DNA from: Echinarachnius parma
Lineage: Eukaryota > Echinodermata > Echinoidea > Clypeasteroida > Echinarachniidae
DNA: 64,000 nt
Assembly: GCA_037951105.1 (NCBI GenBank)
Contig: JBAMJV010000888.1
Coordinates: 153,351 to 217,350, forward strand
Direction of reading: 5' to 3'
Of this stretch, positions 50,501 to 53,152 are shown piece by piece. The position numbers were made by a program, and so were the translations under genes. Position 1 is the stretch's first letter, and the number at the start of each line of letters is the position of its first letter. Under the pieces are notes generated by a model, which was not told where the DNA came from, searched no databases, and worked only from the letters and a program-made list of their open reading frames with translations.

Positions 50501-50879
50501 CATTTATTAGATGAAACAATAATATTTAAACATGATTTCCGACGCTCAAAATGTTACAGAAGCTAGATTAAAATATGCTTATTCAGGAAATACCAAAATC
50601 CTAAATCTCATATTTTGAACAAAATTTTACTATTTTAGCTAATAAAAGAGAAACTACCACAGCGACATAACGTTGTTTTGTGGTGCAAGGTCACATATGT
50701 CTTTTGTCATAAAGTCATCATTTAGTTCTATTCACAGATTGATAAGTCTTTTTCTATGGCAGTGTATGACAATGTCTCACCTGTGAGTTGTCTGGAGATG
50801 CAGTGCTGCTCTCAAACTGGGTGAAGCGTGTGCGCGGCATCTCAGGCATCTGTGTGGTACCCTCTCCACTGCCAGAGAG
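15001..50879 (-). CDS. COL15A1/COL18A1: Multiplexin collagen (type XV/XVIII alpha chain) with endostatin, span of 34 exons
   Basis: Thirty-four exons, each with AG/GT boundaries, join in consistent phase into 1,297 codons plus TAA with no internal stop. The order is a Ser/Thr-rich non-collagenous segment, about ten Gly-X-Y domains with short interruptions, a poly-Gly run, a trimerisation domain, a Thr/Pro hinge and endostatin with its four cysteines. This is the architecture of multiplexins: basement-membrane-zone collagens that carry glycosaminoglycan chains and release endostatin by proteolysis (established knowledge). Invertebrates generally have one gene that corresponds to both vertebrate paralogues, so the symbol is given as a pair. 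The signal peptide and the N-terminal laminin-G/TSPN domain were not found and should lie beyond 50.9 kb. Many introns contain inverted-repeat elements and partial exon copies. Confidence 0.93.
15290..15430. repeat. CAT-type imperfect simple repeat
   Basis: ATCATCAACAACATCATC-like triplets within the intron between exons 33 and 34. Open frames here in all strands reflect the composition. Confidence 0.7.
15994..16112 (-). CDS. Multiplexin exon 33: endostatin middle
   Basis: 119 nt: [18 protein letters not shown], then [17 protein letters not shown] and SDDL(W). LFSSWEKLF and IYSFDGRD match the LFPSWEALF and IFSFDGKD segments of vertebrate endostatin. Phase 0 in, phase 2 out; the Trp codon is split with exon 34. 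Acceptor GCCCTACAG, donor GTATGC. Confidence 0.95.
16721..16915 (-). CDS. Multiplexin exon 32: endostatin N-terminal half
   Basis: 195 nt, 65 residues: [71 protein letters not shown]-x-x-G-A-D, the first Cys and [12 protein letters not shown] are hallmark endostatin positions. Endostatin is a C-type-lectin-like fold that binds heparan sulphate and inhibits angiogenesis in vertebrates (known). Acceptor TTGTTTCAG, donor GTCAGT. Two partial head copies lie just upstream. Confidence 0.95.
17000..17304 (-). pseudogene. Two decayed head copies of endostatin exon 32
   Basis: Copy at about 17015-17118: acceptor GTCGCAG, then [11 protein letters not shown] and a stop. Copy at about 17195-17304: acceptor TTTTTTCAG, then a Leu and TAG. 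In the same frame [19 protein letters not shown] follows. Both keep the acceptor and part of the exon head, so both add decoy acceptors before the real exon. Confidence 0.6.
17500..17558 (-). pseudogene. Decayed duplicate of exon 31
   Basis: Acceptor TTTCTTCAG and donor GTAAGA survive around 59 nt. One frame reads [19 protein letters not shown], similar to the tail of exon 31. The length is not a multiple of three and the homologous frame is not the one exon 31 would supply, so inclusion would shift the frame. Confidence 0.55.
17665..17769 (-). CDS. Multiplexin exon 31: hinge to endostatin
   Basis: 105 nt, phase 0: [16 protein letters not shown], then [19 protein letters not shown]. The terminal DQPM joins LYMYALNSP of exon 32, matching the QPVLHLVALNSP start of vertebrate endostatin. 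A histidine-rich zinc-binding start like the human HSHRD is not visible. Acceptor CTGTACAG, donor GTAAGA. Confidence 0.85.
19557..19633. mobile_element. TTAACCCGTTCAGGACTG MITE
   Basis: A 77-bp copy in the intron between exons 30 and 31, with GAACCCATTCAGGACTGG and CAGTCCTCAACGGGTTAA ends and GCTTGGGTCTATAG in the middle. Confidence 0.55.
20173..20280 (-). CDS. Multiplexin exon 30: Thr/Pro-rich hinge
   Basis: 108 nt: [18 protein letters not shown], then [18 protein letters not shown]. It links the trimerisation domain to endostatin. In relatives this protease-sensitive hinge is where endostatin is released. The Thr run is a likely O-glycosylation zone. Acceptor TCCCTACAG, donor GTAAGA. Confidence 0.85.
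22079..22162. mobile_element. 80-bp TTAA MITE, second family
   Basis: TTAA-bounded 84 bp containing CCCCATAGAT and ending TTCCTATAGGCAAGGGGTTAA. Shares ends and length with copies at 39.6, 40.2, 43.6 and 61.1 kb. Confidence 0.5.
22275..22403 (-). CDS. Multiplexin exon 29: NC1 trimerisation domain
   Basis: 129 nt, 43 residues: [36 protein letters not shown], then KGVQQVL. The pattern (a Met-containing helix, then G-x-F-x-F-V-x-x-x-x-E-L-Y-I-R, then G-x-x-x-V) is the trimerisation domain of collagens XV and XVIII. That domain aligns the three C-termini so the helix can nucleate (established knowledge). Acceptor TTTTATAG, donor GTAAGT. Upstream of it lies the 22.6-23.6 kb repeat. Confidence 0.92.
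22639..23557. repeat. GGCCC-rich inverted repeat with A/T homopolymers
   Basis: Left GTGCTCGAAATTAACTTG and GTGGCCCGGTCGGGCCAGTA. Right TTTTGGGCCACCAAATATT and CTAATTTCGAGCG. The arms are inverted copies. The centre holds about A31 and then T26 (23406-23460), which could itself fold back. The related 43.8-kb copy ends a few bases from a splice donor. Confidence 0.55.
23870..24292 (-). pseudogene. Three tail copies of exon 28 with donors
   Basis: Copies near 24170-24292, 24000-24125 and 23870-23975 repeat the exon 28 tail (CTACCAGGGCT, CAGCACCAG, GGAGGAGG and GGGGAGGATGTAGCGAGG). Each is followed by a donor-side intron head of about 50 nt that includes ATGCAATGCTTACAG. All are out of register or contain stops, and the donors have drifted (GTTAGT, GTAGAG). 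The unit is exon tail plus intron head, the mirror of the importin array. Confidence 0.6.
24330..24605 (-). CDS. Multiplexin exon 28: last collagenous exon and poly-Gly NC1 start
   Basis: 276 nt, 92 residues: [47 protein letters not shown] and [17 protein letters not shown]. The helix ends and LPAPVSL leads into a run of ten Gly coded by GGA/GGT repeats, then [11 protein letters not shown]. Acceptor TCTGACAG, donor GTAAGT. Downstream lie partial copies of its tail. Confidence 0.92.
24946..25125 (-). CDS. Multiplexin exon 27: long Gly-X-Y exon
   Basis: 180 nt: [32 protein letters not shown] and [15 protein letters not shown], then the interruption [13 protein letters not shown]. Acceptor TTCCCAG, donor GTCAGT. 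Confidence 0.92.
25243..26211. mobile_element. CTAGATGGATCTTCG element with internal minisatellite, copy A
   Basis: Starts ACTAGATGGATCTTCGACTG followed by an 18-bp palindrome (TCGACTGCGCGCAGTCGA). Ends GTTGCGGAGGCATAAAAACA, with TGCCTCCG/CGGAGGCA as a terminal hairpin. The interior holds tandem units of about 150 bp containing TGACCTTTGACCTCATGACC, then a GTAC/ACGT tract at 26126-26155. Lies in the intron between exons 26 and 27. Confidence 0.65.
26427..26504 (-). CDS. Multiplexin exon 26: interruption and Gly-X-Y
   Basis: 78 nt: [18 protein letters not shown], then [18 protein letters not shown] is an aromatic/acidic interruption. Acceptor TATTACAG, donor GTGAGT. Confidence 0.9.
26518..26625. 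repeat. (ATT/ATC)n microsatellite
   Basis: Runs of TTATTATTATT and TTATCATTATCATTATC in the intron next to exon 26. Confidence 0.8.
26982..27035 (-). CDS. Multiplexin exon 25: 54-nt Gly-X-Y exon
   Basis: Six triplets: [18 protein letters not shown]. Acceptor CTGGTGCAG, donor GTAAAA, phase 0. Confidence 0.9.
27542..28095. mobile_element. Palindromic TACAGGGTGGCCCA element, copy 1
   Basis: 554 bp with arms of about 215 bp, ends TACAGGGTGGCCCAGAAA and its complement, flanked by TA on both sides, as expected for Tc1/mariner-type insertion (inference). Both arms keep an outward open frame with [19 protein letters not shown] and [10 protein letters not shown]. No transposase. Lies between exons 24 and 25. 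Confidence 0.65.
28156..28235 (-). CDS. Multiplexin exon 24: Gly-X-Y exon
   Basis: 80 nt, phase 1 to phase 0: (G)[15 protein letters not shown], then [11 protein letters not shown]. Acceptor TGTTTCAG, donor GTAAGA. Fragments of its head and acceptor recur upstream near 28.34 and 28.60 kb. Confidence 0.88.
28803..29040. repeat. TTGGTCTAC element with telomere-like core, copy 1
   Basis: The left end carries TTGGTCTAC and TTTGGTCTACTACCTGATG; the right end carries inverted GTAGACCGAATGG, GTAGACCAAATGG and GTAGACCAATCGG. The core is AACCTAAAACCTAACCCTAAC. Five related copies occur in the window. Confidence 0.5.
29174..29294 (-). CDS. Multiplexin exon 23: cysteine-containing interruption and Gly-X-Y
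   Basis: 121 nt. It reads [17 protein letters not shown], then [12 protein letters not shown] and [11 protein letters not shown](G). The two cysteines in the interruption could form inter-chain disulphides (inference). It ends in phase 1. Acceptor GTTTCAG, donor GTAATG. Confidence 0.9.
29432..29750. repeat. TTGGTCTAC-type element, diverged copy
   Basis: GTCTTCTACCTGCATGATGCC, CAACCCTAAACGAAACCC and GACTAAATGGGTGTAGAC are recognisable. The core is degenerate C-rich sequence. Confidence 0.35.
29768..29845 (-). CDS. Multiplexin exon 22: Gly-X-Y exon
   Basis: 78 nt: [13 protein letters not shown], then [13 protein letters not shown]. The final LAT leads into the cysteine-containing interruption of exon 23. 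Acceptor CTCTCCTAG, donor GTAAGT. Confidence 0.9.
30121..30237 (-). CDS. Multiplexin exon 21: interruption plus basic Gly-X-Y
   Basis: 117 nt. It opens with the interruption [15 protein letters not shown] and continues [16 protein letters not shown], then QFGIPGRP. The dense KR patch [10 protein letters not shown] could bind heparin-like chains (inference). Acceptor TTTGTTAG, donor GTAAGT. Confidence 0.9.
30804..30875 (-). CDS. Multiplexin exon 20: 72-nt Gly-X-Y exon
   Basis: Eight triplets: [13 protein letters not shown], then [11 protein letters not shown]. Acceptor GTTTTACAG, donor GTAAGA, phase 0. Confidence 0.9.
31208..31315 (-). CDS. Multiplexin exon 19: 108-nt Gly-X-Y exon
   Basis: Twelve triplets: [16 protein letters not shown], then [15 protein letters not shown] and PQGNN. 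Acceptor TTGCTCAG, donor GTAAGA, phase 0. Confidence 0.9.
32031..32099 (-). CDS. Multiplexin exon 18: NC exon with Ser-Gly motif
   Basis: 69 nt: [18 protein letters not shown], then TKGEK. Largely non-collagenous with E-M-G-S-G-D-G, another glycosaminoglycan-type site. It re-enters Gly-X-Y at GEK. Acceptor TTTGCAG, donor GTGATT. Confidence 0.85.
32568..32644. mobile_element. Truncated TTAACCCGTTCAGGACTG MITE
   Basis: Left end TTAACCCATTCAGGACGGG and middle GGCTTGGGTCTATGTAG are clear. The normal right terminus is missing where the larger TTAA element starts. Confidence 0.5.
32641..34334. mobile_element. Large TTAACCCTTACCAGG element carrying a nested insertion
   Basis: Ends TTAACCCTTACCAGGCCGG and CCGGCCTGGTTAGGGTTAA, bounded by TTAA. 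The block TTGAAGTCTTGCGCAACTTT is the reverse complement of part of the 726-1007 element. Without the nested 981 bp it is about 713 bp. It landed beside a small MITE (from 32568), sharing its TTAA. Confidence 0.6.
32979..33959. mobile_element. CTAGATGGATCTTCG element, copy B, nested
   Basis: Same ends, internal units and GTAC tract as copy A in the same orientation, with high identity. It interrupts a TTAA-bounded element. A short decayed end of the same family (ATTGTGGAGGCATACAAAA) lies at about 38940-39002. Confidence 0.65.
34371..34520 (-). CDS. Multiplexin exon 17: Gly-X-Y exon ending in NC sequence
   Basis: 150 nt: [33 protein letters not shown] and [17 protein letters not shown]. The triplets are interrupted at MGLSV, and the tail [11 protein letters not shown] starts a non-collagenous interval. 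Acceptor GTATCACAG, donor GTAGGA. The TTAA end of a 1.7-kb insertion lies 37 bp past the donor. Confidence 0.9.
34737..35171. mobile_element. TGTGACCTTACACCACAAAA element, copy 1
   Basis: 435 bp with ends TGTGACCTTACACCACAAAA and TTTTGTGGTGTAAGTTCACA. The interior AT-rich sequence is nearly identical to the 50.3-kb copy. No ORF. Confidence 0.65.
35343..35387 (-). CDS. Multiplexin exon 16: 45-nt Gly-X-Y exon
   Basis: Five triplets, [15 protein letters not shown]. Acceptor AATTTACAG, donor GTAAGT, phase 0. A palindromic element lies just upstream and a 435-bp element just downstream. Confidence 0.88.
35518..36015. mobile_element. Palindromic TACAGGGTGG element, copy 2
   Basis: Left arm starts TACAGGGTGGGCCCACAAAA after TA. 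Internal blocks (GTCCATCGGATAG, CACAGCTGAATGCACACTAA) match copy 1. The right terminus is lost near CCCGTTGCTTTG. Lies between exons 15 and 16. Confidence 0.6.
36353..36388 (-). CDS. Multiplexin exon 15: 36-nt Gly-X-Y exon
   Basis: Four triplets, [12 protein letters not shown]. Acceptor GTTTCTACAG, donor GTGAAT, phase 0. It is the shortest exon, supported by perfect register with both neighbours. Confidence 0.85.
36607..36812 (-). pseudogene. Remnant of a non-LTR retrotransposon reverse transcriptase tail
   Basis: The minus strand reads (stop)[41 protein letters not shown] and stop. C[10 protein letters not shown] followed by a short helix with a conserved W is the usual C-terminal zinc-knuckle-like end of LINE ORF2 proteins (established knowledge). 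Only the tail is present, with an in-frame TAA before it. Intronic, dead. Confidence 0.5.
37418..37588 (-). CDS. Multiplexin exon 14: long Gly-X-Y exon
   Basis: 171 nt: [46 protein letters not shown] and [11 protein letters not shown]. The acceptor follows a run of T (TTTTTTTTACAG) and the donor is GTGAGT. Two partial upstream copies of its head are present. Confidence 0.92.
37692..37772 (-). pseudogene. In-frame head copy 14b of exon 14
   Basis: 81 nt, in phase: [16 protein letters not shown], then [11 protein letters not shown]. The sequence before it ends AAAAG in place of ACAG, and the sequence after it (GTTGTA) is a poor donor. One Gly is Arg, a change of the kind that destabilises a triple helix. 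It is probably a recent tandem duplicate. Confidence 0.55.
37895..37962 (-). pseudogene. Degenerate head copy 14c of exon 14
   Basis: Pieces ATTGGTGTCCCAG, CACACAGGGTCATGAGGGGG and AATGGTGA align with exon 14 and copy 14b. No acceptor remains and the Gly register is lost. Confidence 0.4.
38243..38284 (-). CDS. Multiplexin exon 13: short NC exon with Ser-Gly motif
   Basis: 42 nt, [14 protein letters not shown]. It is wholly non-collagenous, and D-G-S-G-D resembles a glycosaminoglycan attachment site. Acceptor TTTTTACAG, donor GTAAGT. It was recognised because it fits the phase and closely resembles exons 8 and 18. Confidence 0.82.
38651..38815 (-). CDS. Multiplexin exon 12: Gly-X-Y exon ending in NC sequence
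   Basis: 165 nt: [31 protein letters not shown] and LTGPPGPPG, followed by the interruption [15 protein letters not shown]. Acceptor TTCTGTAG, donor GTAAGT. It opens a three-exon non-collagenous stretch. Confidence 0.9.
39226..39270 (-). CDS. Multiplexin exon 11: 45-nt Gly-X-Y exon
   Basis: Five triplets, [15 protein letters not shown]. Acceptor CTTGTAG, donor GTAAAG, phase 0. This is one of the two 45-nt exons in the gene. Confidence 0.88.
39594..39673. mobile_element. 80-bp TTAA MITE, second family
   Basis: TTAACCCGTTTACTACGAG ... CCCCATAGACTTTGTACA ... GCAATGGGTTAA. TTAA at both ends. Confidence 0.55.
39820..40161. mobile_element. Fold-back element with about 150-bp arms
   Basis: GGGTGTTTCACAAAGATCCT ... 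AAATATTATGGAAAGCCATT is repeated inverted on the right, ending AGGATCTTTGTGAAACACCC. The loop lies around 39.99 kb. A G16-like run abuts its left end. Confidence 0.6.
40171..40250. mobile_element. 80-bp TTAA MITE, second family
   Basis: TTAACCCATTCCATAC ... GCCATAGAGTAG ... GGCAATGGGTTA. Lies directly after the fold-back element at 39.8-40.2 kb. Confidence 0.5.
40285..40347 (-). CDS. Multiplexin exon 10: 63-nt Gly-X-Y exon
   Basis: Seven triplets: [16 protein letters not shown], then EKGER. Acceptor ACCTTGCAG, donor GTGAGA, phase 0. Confidence 0.9.
40834..41109 (-). CDS. Multiplexin exon 9: long Gly-X-Y exon with acidic interruption
   Basis: 276 nt, 92 residues. It starts [16 protein letters not shown] and holds about 18 triplets. 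An acidic interruption follows, [19 protein letters not shown], containing the sequon NLT, and then [18 protein letters not shown]. Acceptor CCTGTAG, donor GTAAGT. Confidence 0.92.
41693..41731 (-). CDS. Multiplexin exon 8: short NC exon with Ser-Gly motif
   Basis: 39 nt, phase 0, [13 protein letters not shown]. It is a non-collagenous interruption containing E-G-S-G-L-D, a candidate glycosaminoglycan attachment site. Acceptor TTCTTTCAG, donor GTAAGT. Confidence 0.85.
42000..42265 (-). repeat. Two tRNA-like SINE pieces flanking exon copy 7b
   Basis: The minus strand shows GGGTCATGGGTTCAATTACC near 42.05 kb and GGGTCATGGGTTCAGTTCCC near 42.22 kb, each preceded by a G-T-T-G-G-T-T A-box-like stretch. 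They bracket the 42-nt duplicated exon. Confidence 0.4.
42141..42182 (-). pseudogene. In-frame tail copy 7b of exon 7 (possible 42-nt exon)
   Basis: Between CTGAAG, the same acceptor motif as exon 7, and the donor GTACGT lie 42 nt encoding [14 protein letters not shown], phase 0. This copies the exon tail and donor side. A tRNA-derived SINE-like sequence abuts its acceptor. It could be skipped or used; no expression evidence is available. Confidence 0.45.
42336..42428 (-). CDS. Multiplexin exon 7: Gly-X-Y exon with imperfection
   Basis: 93 nt, phase 0: [18 protein letters not shown], then [19 protein letters not shown] breaks the triplet register by one residue. The acceptor is TTCCTGAAG and the donor GTAAGT. 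Confidence 0.88.
42518..42609. mobile_element. TTAACCCGTTCAGGACTG MITE
   Basis: A 92-bp copy with ends TTAACCCGTTCAGGACTG and CAGTCCTAAATGGGTTAA, in the intron between exons 6 and 7. Confidence 0.6.
42700..42802 (-). repeat. tRNA-derived SINE-like fragment
   Basis: On the minus strand GGAGCACCAGGCTAGCAATTT and GGTCTCGGGCTCAATTCC resemble the D-arm end, anticodon arm and B box of a tRNA. Too degenerate to fold as a real tRNA. Related to the 55.6-kb copy. Confidence 0.45.
42994..43101 (-). CDS. Multiplexin exon 6: 108-nt Gly-X-Y exon
   Basis: 108 nt (twelve triplets): [17 protein letters not shown], then [19 protein letters not shown]. Acceptor CATATAG, donor GTATTAAG. It is the complete copy of a triplicated exon; two head-only copies lie upstream at 43.2-43.5 kb. 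Confidence 0.9.
43204..43284 (-). pseudogene. Head copy 6b of exon 6
   Basis: Acceptor TCCTACAG. It reads [18 protein letters not shown], then GPLGFICI and a stop. One Gly has become Arg and the 3' half and donor are absent. Confidence 0.6.
43395..43466 (-). pseudogene. Head copy 6c of exon 6
   Basis: Acceptor CCCTACAG. It reads [17 protein letters not shown], close to exon 6 but with a Gly to Cys change. The copy ends in the same region as 6b with no donor. Confidence 0.6.
43624..43703. mobile_element. 80-bp TTAA MITE, second family (reversed)
   Basis: TTGACCCGTTGAATACGGG ... TGTACAAAGTCTATGGAG ... AACGGGTTAA, the reverse arrangement of the 39.6-kb copy. Confidence 0.5.
43757..44093. repeat. 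GGCCC-rich inverted repeat, second copy
   Basis: CAGGGCTCCACACTCAACTT ... GATCGGTCCAGTAAAAT ... CGGGCCACCAAAATATTAC ... GCGAGTGGCCCTG. Same family as 22.6-23.6 kb. It adjoins the donor of exon 5. Confidence 0.55.
44099..44185 (-). CDS. Multiplexin exon 5: Gly-X-Y with interruption
   Basis: 87 nt, phase 0. It reads [19 protein letters not shown], then [20 protein letters not shown] is a non-collagenous interruption. Acceptor CTCCTTCCAG, donor GTATGTTGG. A GGCCC-rich repeat (43757-44093) begins only a few bases inside the following intron. Confidence 0.9.
44611..44744 (-). CDS. Multiplexin exon 4: complete member of a duplicated exon array
   Basis: 134 nt, phase 1 in and phase 0 out. It encodes (G)[33 protein letters not shown] and [11 protein letters not shown], all perfect Gly-X-Y. 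Acceptor TTATTACCCAG, donor GTACTAAG. It is the only copy in the 44.6-45.6 kb array with the whole exon; the upstream copies stop after the GDP codons. Confidence 0.9.
44812..44883 (-). CDS. Candidate cassette exon 4b (in-frame copy of exon 4 head)
   Basis: The acceptor TTATTACCCAG is kept. A silent-type GGG to GGT change gives a possible donor, CCGG/GTGATC. The 72 nt between them are phase 1/1 and encode (G)[18 protein letters not shown] plus VEGPP, exactly eight Gly-X-Y triplets. Inclusion would lengthen the helix without breaking register. The intron to exon 4 would be only about 67 nt. No expression evidence is available here. Confidence 0.4.
44948..45019 (-). pseudogene. Copy 4c of exon 4 head, donor lost
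   Basis: The coding part is open and in Gly-X-Y register ([18 protein letters not shown]), with acceptor ACCCAG. The GGT has become GAT, so the GT of the putative donor is AT. If the acceptor were used, the exon would have to extend into the next unit. Confidence 0.5.
45087..45162 (-). pseudogene. Copy 4d of exon 4 head, frameshifted
   Basis: Acceptor ATTATTCAG and donor GTGATC are kept. A 4-nt insertion after GTGACAG shifts the frame, giving 76 nt in place of 72. Inclusion would disrupt the reading frame. Confidence 0.5.
45227..45293 (-). pseudogene. Copy 4e of exon 4 head, frameshifted
   Basis: It has the acceptor ATTATTCAG and a donor-like GTGATC, but short deletions (around GAGGATGGACTG and before the donor) leave 67 nt and bring a TAG into frame. 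Confidence 0.5.
45363..45555 (-). pseudogene. Copies 4f and 4g of exon 4 head, most diverged
   Basis: 45363-45433 has an acceptor AACCAG and reads [18 protein letters not shown] with the first Gly replaced. 45486-45555 keeps only the end of the unit (GGATCCAGGGGTCCAGGGC) behind an acceptor TATTTCAG. These are the oldest-looking, most upstream units. Confidence 0.45.
45556..48147 (-). other. Intron between exons 3 and 4
   Basis: AT-rich intron upstream of the exon 4 array. It holds the telomere-like repeat at 47.0 kb and a 60-codon open minus frame at 46258-46437 (contains RCSICRLEG) with no splice context. I see no exon. Confidence 0.5.
47008..47285. repeat. TTGGTCTAC-type element with CCCTAA run
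   Basis: TCATTTGGTCTTCCTTAAGATGCC precedes ACCTAACCCTAACCCTAACC, three telomere-like repeats in a row. The right end has decayed. Confidence 0.45.
48148..48201 (-). CDS. Multiplexin exon 3: 54-nt Gly-X-Y exon
   Basis: A 54-nt exon, the classic collagen unit of six triplets, with split glycines at both ends (phase 1/1). It encodes (G)[17 protein letters not shown]. Acceptor CCTCCACAG, donor GTGAGT. Joined to exon 4 the Gly-X-Y register is unbroken (GLKGDQGVTG). Confidence 0.9.
48330..48419. mobile_element. TTAACCCGTTCAGGACTG MITE
   Basis: A 90-bp copy with TTAACCCATTCAGGACTG and CAGTCCTGAACGGGTTAA ends, just upstream of exon 3. Confidence 0.6.
49524..49788. repeat. TTGGTCTAC element with telomere-like core, copy 2
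   Basis: Very close to the 28.8-kb copy: CACTTGGTCTACACTCAGTT, AAAACCTAACCCTAACTC, AGTAGACCAAATGGGAGTAG. Same orientation. Lies just upstream (in + coordinates) of exon 2. Confidence 0.5.
49824..50010 (-). CDS. Multiplexin exon 2: end of N-terminal NC domain and start of triple helix
   Basis: 187 nt. The first two thirds read [20 protein letters not shown], then [19 protein letters not shown]. The remainder starts Gly-X-Y repeats ([24 protein letters not shown]). It ends one base into a Gly codon (phase 1). Donor GTGAGC, acceptor CCCTCAG. Confidence 0.88.
50262..50695. mobile_element. TGTGACCATACACCACAAAA element, copy 2
   Basis: 434 bp in the same orientation as copy 1, sharing long blocks such as AATGAACACCAAAGATTTGG and CATATTTTGAACAAAATTT. 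It lies in the intron between exons 1 and 2. Confidence 0.65.
50781..50879 (-). CDS. Multiplexin exon 1 of those seen: NC segment with Ser-Gly site
   Basis: The 99-nt exon lies between acceptor ATTTGCAG and donor GTGAGA and encodes [18 protein letters not shown], then [15 protein letters not shown]. It is acidic and rich in Ser, Thr and Pro, with an SGSGE motif typical of glycosaminoglycan attachment. It is phase 0 at both ends. It is not collagenous, so assignment rests on phase and on its position next to the first Gly-X-Y exon. A second frame is also open through it. Confidence 0.72.
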
Positions 50880-52432
50880 CTGCAAATAATCAGAAAAGAA
50901 AAGAAAACAATGTCACCACATGGACACGTACAAATTTTACAAAACATTAAACATAACCCTTATACCCTCCATAGCATTGCACAGTGGAAGGAAATTCAGC
51001 CATAGGTGTGCATAAAGTATTCTTACATTGATCAATCGTGGCTCTGTGGAGTGGAACCTATATACATGTATACTTCTTTGTTGGAACCTACTAACTTAAT
51101 TAAGGTGAAATCAGAGGACTGAGTTTACAATACAATACAATATAGTTACTTAATATATAATAAGTATAGGAACTTTCTAAGTTATACAGGCTGTTTCGCC
51201 TTTTGAGCTAGGCTCTTCAGTAACTAAACTTGCAGTACAGTGGCGAACATGTATATACCCAGAGAGGGTGTAAAAAAAAAGGTGTATATAAAGGGGGATA
51301 TATATTTAATATATTTAATATACTTATATAGCGCTATATACATGTACACAAGGTTTCATAGCGCTTTACACATACAAATGAAGAACAAAATACAAATTAA
51401 AGGGCATCAAGCGTGGGGATGCTACACAGCGGGTCGCCATTTTGAACTAGGCTAGTTTGCGCGCACCGCATGACAGTGAGCTAACGTGCATCACGCACCG
51501 TGCGCAACGCGTACGCAAGATGGCGCCGCGCATCTGATTTGACGAATCTGAATTACCTTTAAATACAGTGCAATCAATAACTGTGTGATAAGATGAATAA
51601 CTATTGTTTTATTAACTTTGAAAATATGGATAAGTAACCTTGGTTGAAAAACTGCTGCACATGTGCATCTGGTCAGCAATTACACACAATAACATGTGAA
51701 TATTGCATTACAAATACAGGTAAAGCAATACCATATGACCAAAAATTAATTACAACAGGATTTACATTATTTACAAAGATCCCCAATTCTCCATGACCAC
51801 TGAAGCAAATCGAATAGGGTTTTCTGCAAGATGTAGGTAATAAGTGATAGTTTCATACCCTGAAATATCATTCTGATTGATCTACTATCTTTAAAGTTAT
51901 CGTTGCAGAAAATCCAGTTGTAATTAATTTTGGGACATACGGTATGTAAAGTTAAAAAACAAATGATACAATACAAGGACAAACAATTATGGTAATGTAA
52001 AAAGAAGAAAATGCCGTCTTTTATACAAGTATTTGGCTTATTTCAGACTTGCAGAAGATATCACCGGGATACCCGAGGTCAATGGAATATAAAGCCATTA
52101 TTTCTTTGTTAAATATCTACAACTACAAGTAATTTGGAAAAAACAATAAAAACAATAAAAAAACATTGGGGAACATTGGGGGAACATCTTTTAAAACAAA
52201 GAATTATATAAGGTGTGACCCCGCTGCTGTCCAACCACTCTAGGCCACTGACAGTATGCATTGGTAGACATGTATTTCTCAAATCTTAGTTCAATAACTA
52301 AACATATTTATTTTAATAACCACATAATCTGTCTACATTTCCTTCTATTAATGGGAATGACAGCCTGTTTTTCCTGGTGACTGCCAAACATTGTACTTTA
52401 TTGTATCACTACTCCTGTCCTGATCATGGCCA

Positions 52433-52706
52433 GGGCTCAACGCTAGCACTTGCCCTATTGCCCAGGGCAAGACAAAATTGATGTCGGGCAAGTCAAATCT
52501 CATAAATGGTCTAATTTATTTGCCCGATCGGGCAAGTAACATTTCATCAACAAGAGACAAATTTGCAAAGCAGATCAAGCTTACCTAGCAAAGTTATTTT
52601 TTGTTCTCATTGTTTTTGGGCAAGTTAATTTTCTGTTTGGGCAAGTCAAACTCGGACATTCCTGATTTTGCCCGTGCCCGAAAAGGCAAGTATGGAAGCA
52701 AAGTAT
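52433..52706. repeat. TTGCCCGGGCAAG inverted repeat, copy 1
   Basis: Contains CAGGGCTCAACGCTAGCACT, TTGCCCAGGGCAAG, TGATGTCGGGCAAGT, GCCCGATCGGGCAAGTAA and, inverted, TTGCCCGTGCCCG. Organised like the GGCCC family but with a different core. Confidence 0.5.
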
Positions 52707-52972
52707 AGTGGAGGCTGATCATGGCATTATCCCTACTTGAAAGAACAGAGTGTGAACACTGTGTTTCACAATGAGGATCACAGTGTGAAGGCAATGTGTG
52801 GGCTTTGTGAAAATTGGAACATAGTGACAACCTAGGGTGTCAACACTCATCACACTGTGAACCCACTGTGAGCAAACTGTGAGCACACATTCATAGCAAT
52901 GAGGTGTATTAGAAAGACCTTGGTCATAGTAATCACACTATTTAACCCACACTGTGAACACATAGGGTGCAT

Positions 52973-53152
52973 CACAGTGTGATCCCACTGACTTCACAGT
53001 GTGATCCCACTGACTTCACAGTGTGATCCCACTGACTTCACAGTCTGATCCCACTGACTTCACAGTCTGATCCCACTGACTTCACAGTGTGATCCCACTG
53101 ACTTCACAGTGTGATCCCACTGACTTCACAGTGTGTTCCCACTGACTTCACA
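52973..53152. repeat. 22-bp minisatellite
   Basis: About eight tandem copies of a 22-bp unit containing CACAGTGTGATCCCACTGAC, with a few single-base variants. The preceding 230 bp carry scattered CACAGTGTG/CACTGTG motifs from which it may have expanded. Confidence 0.8.
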
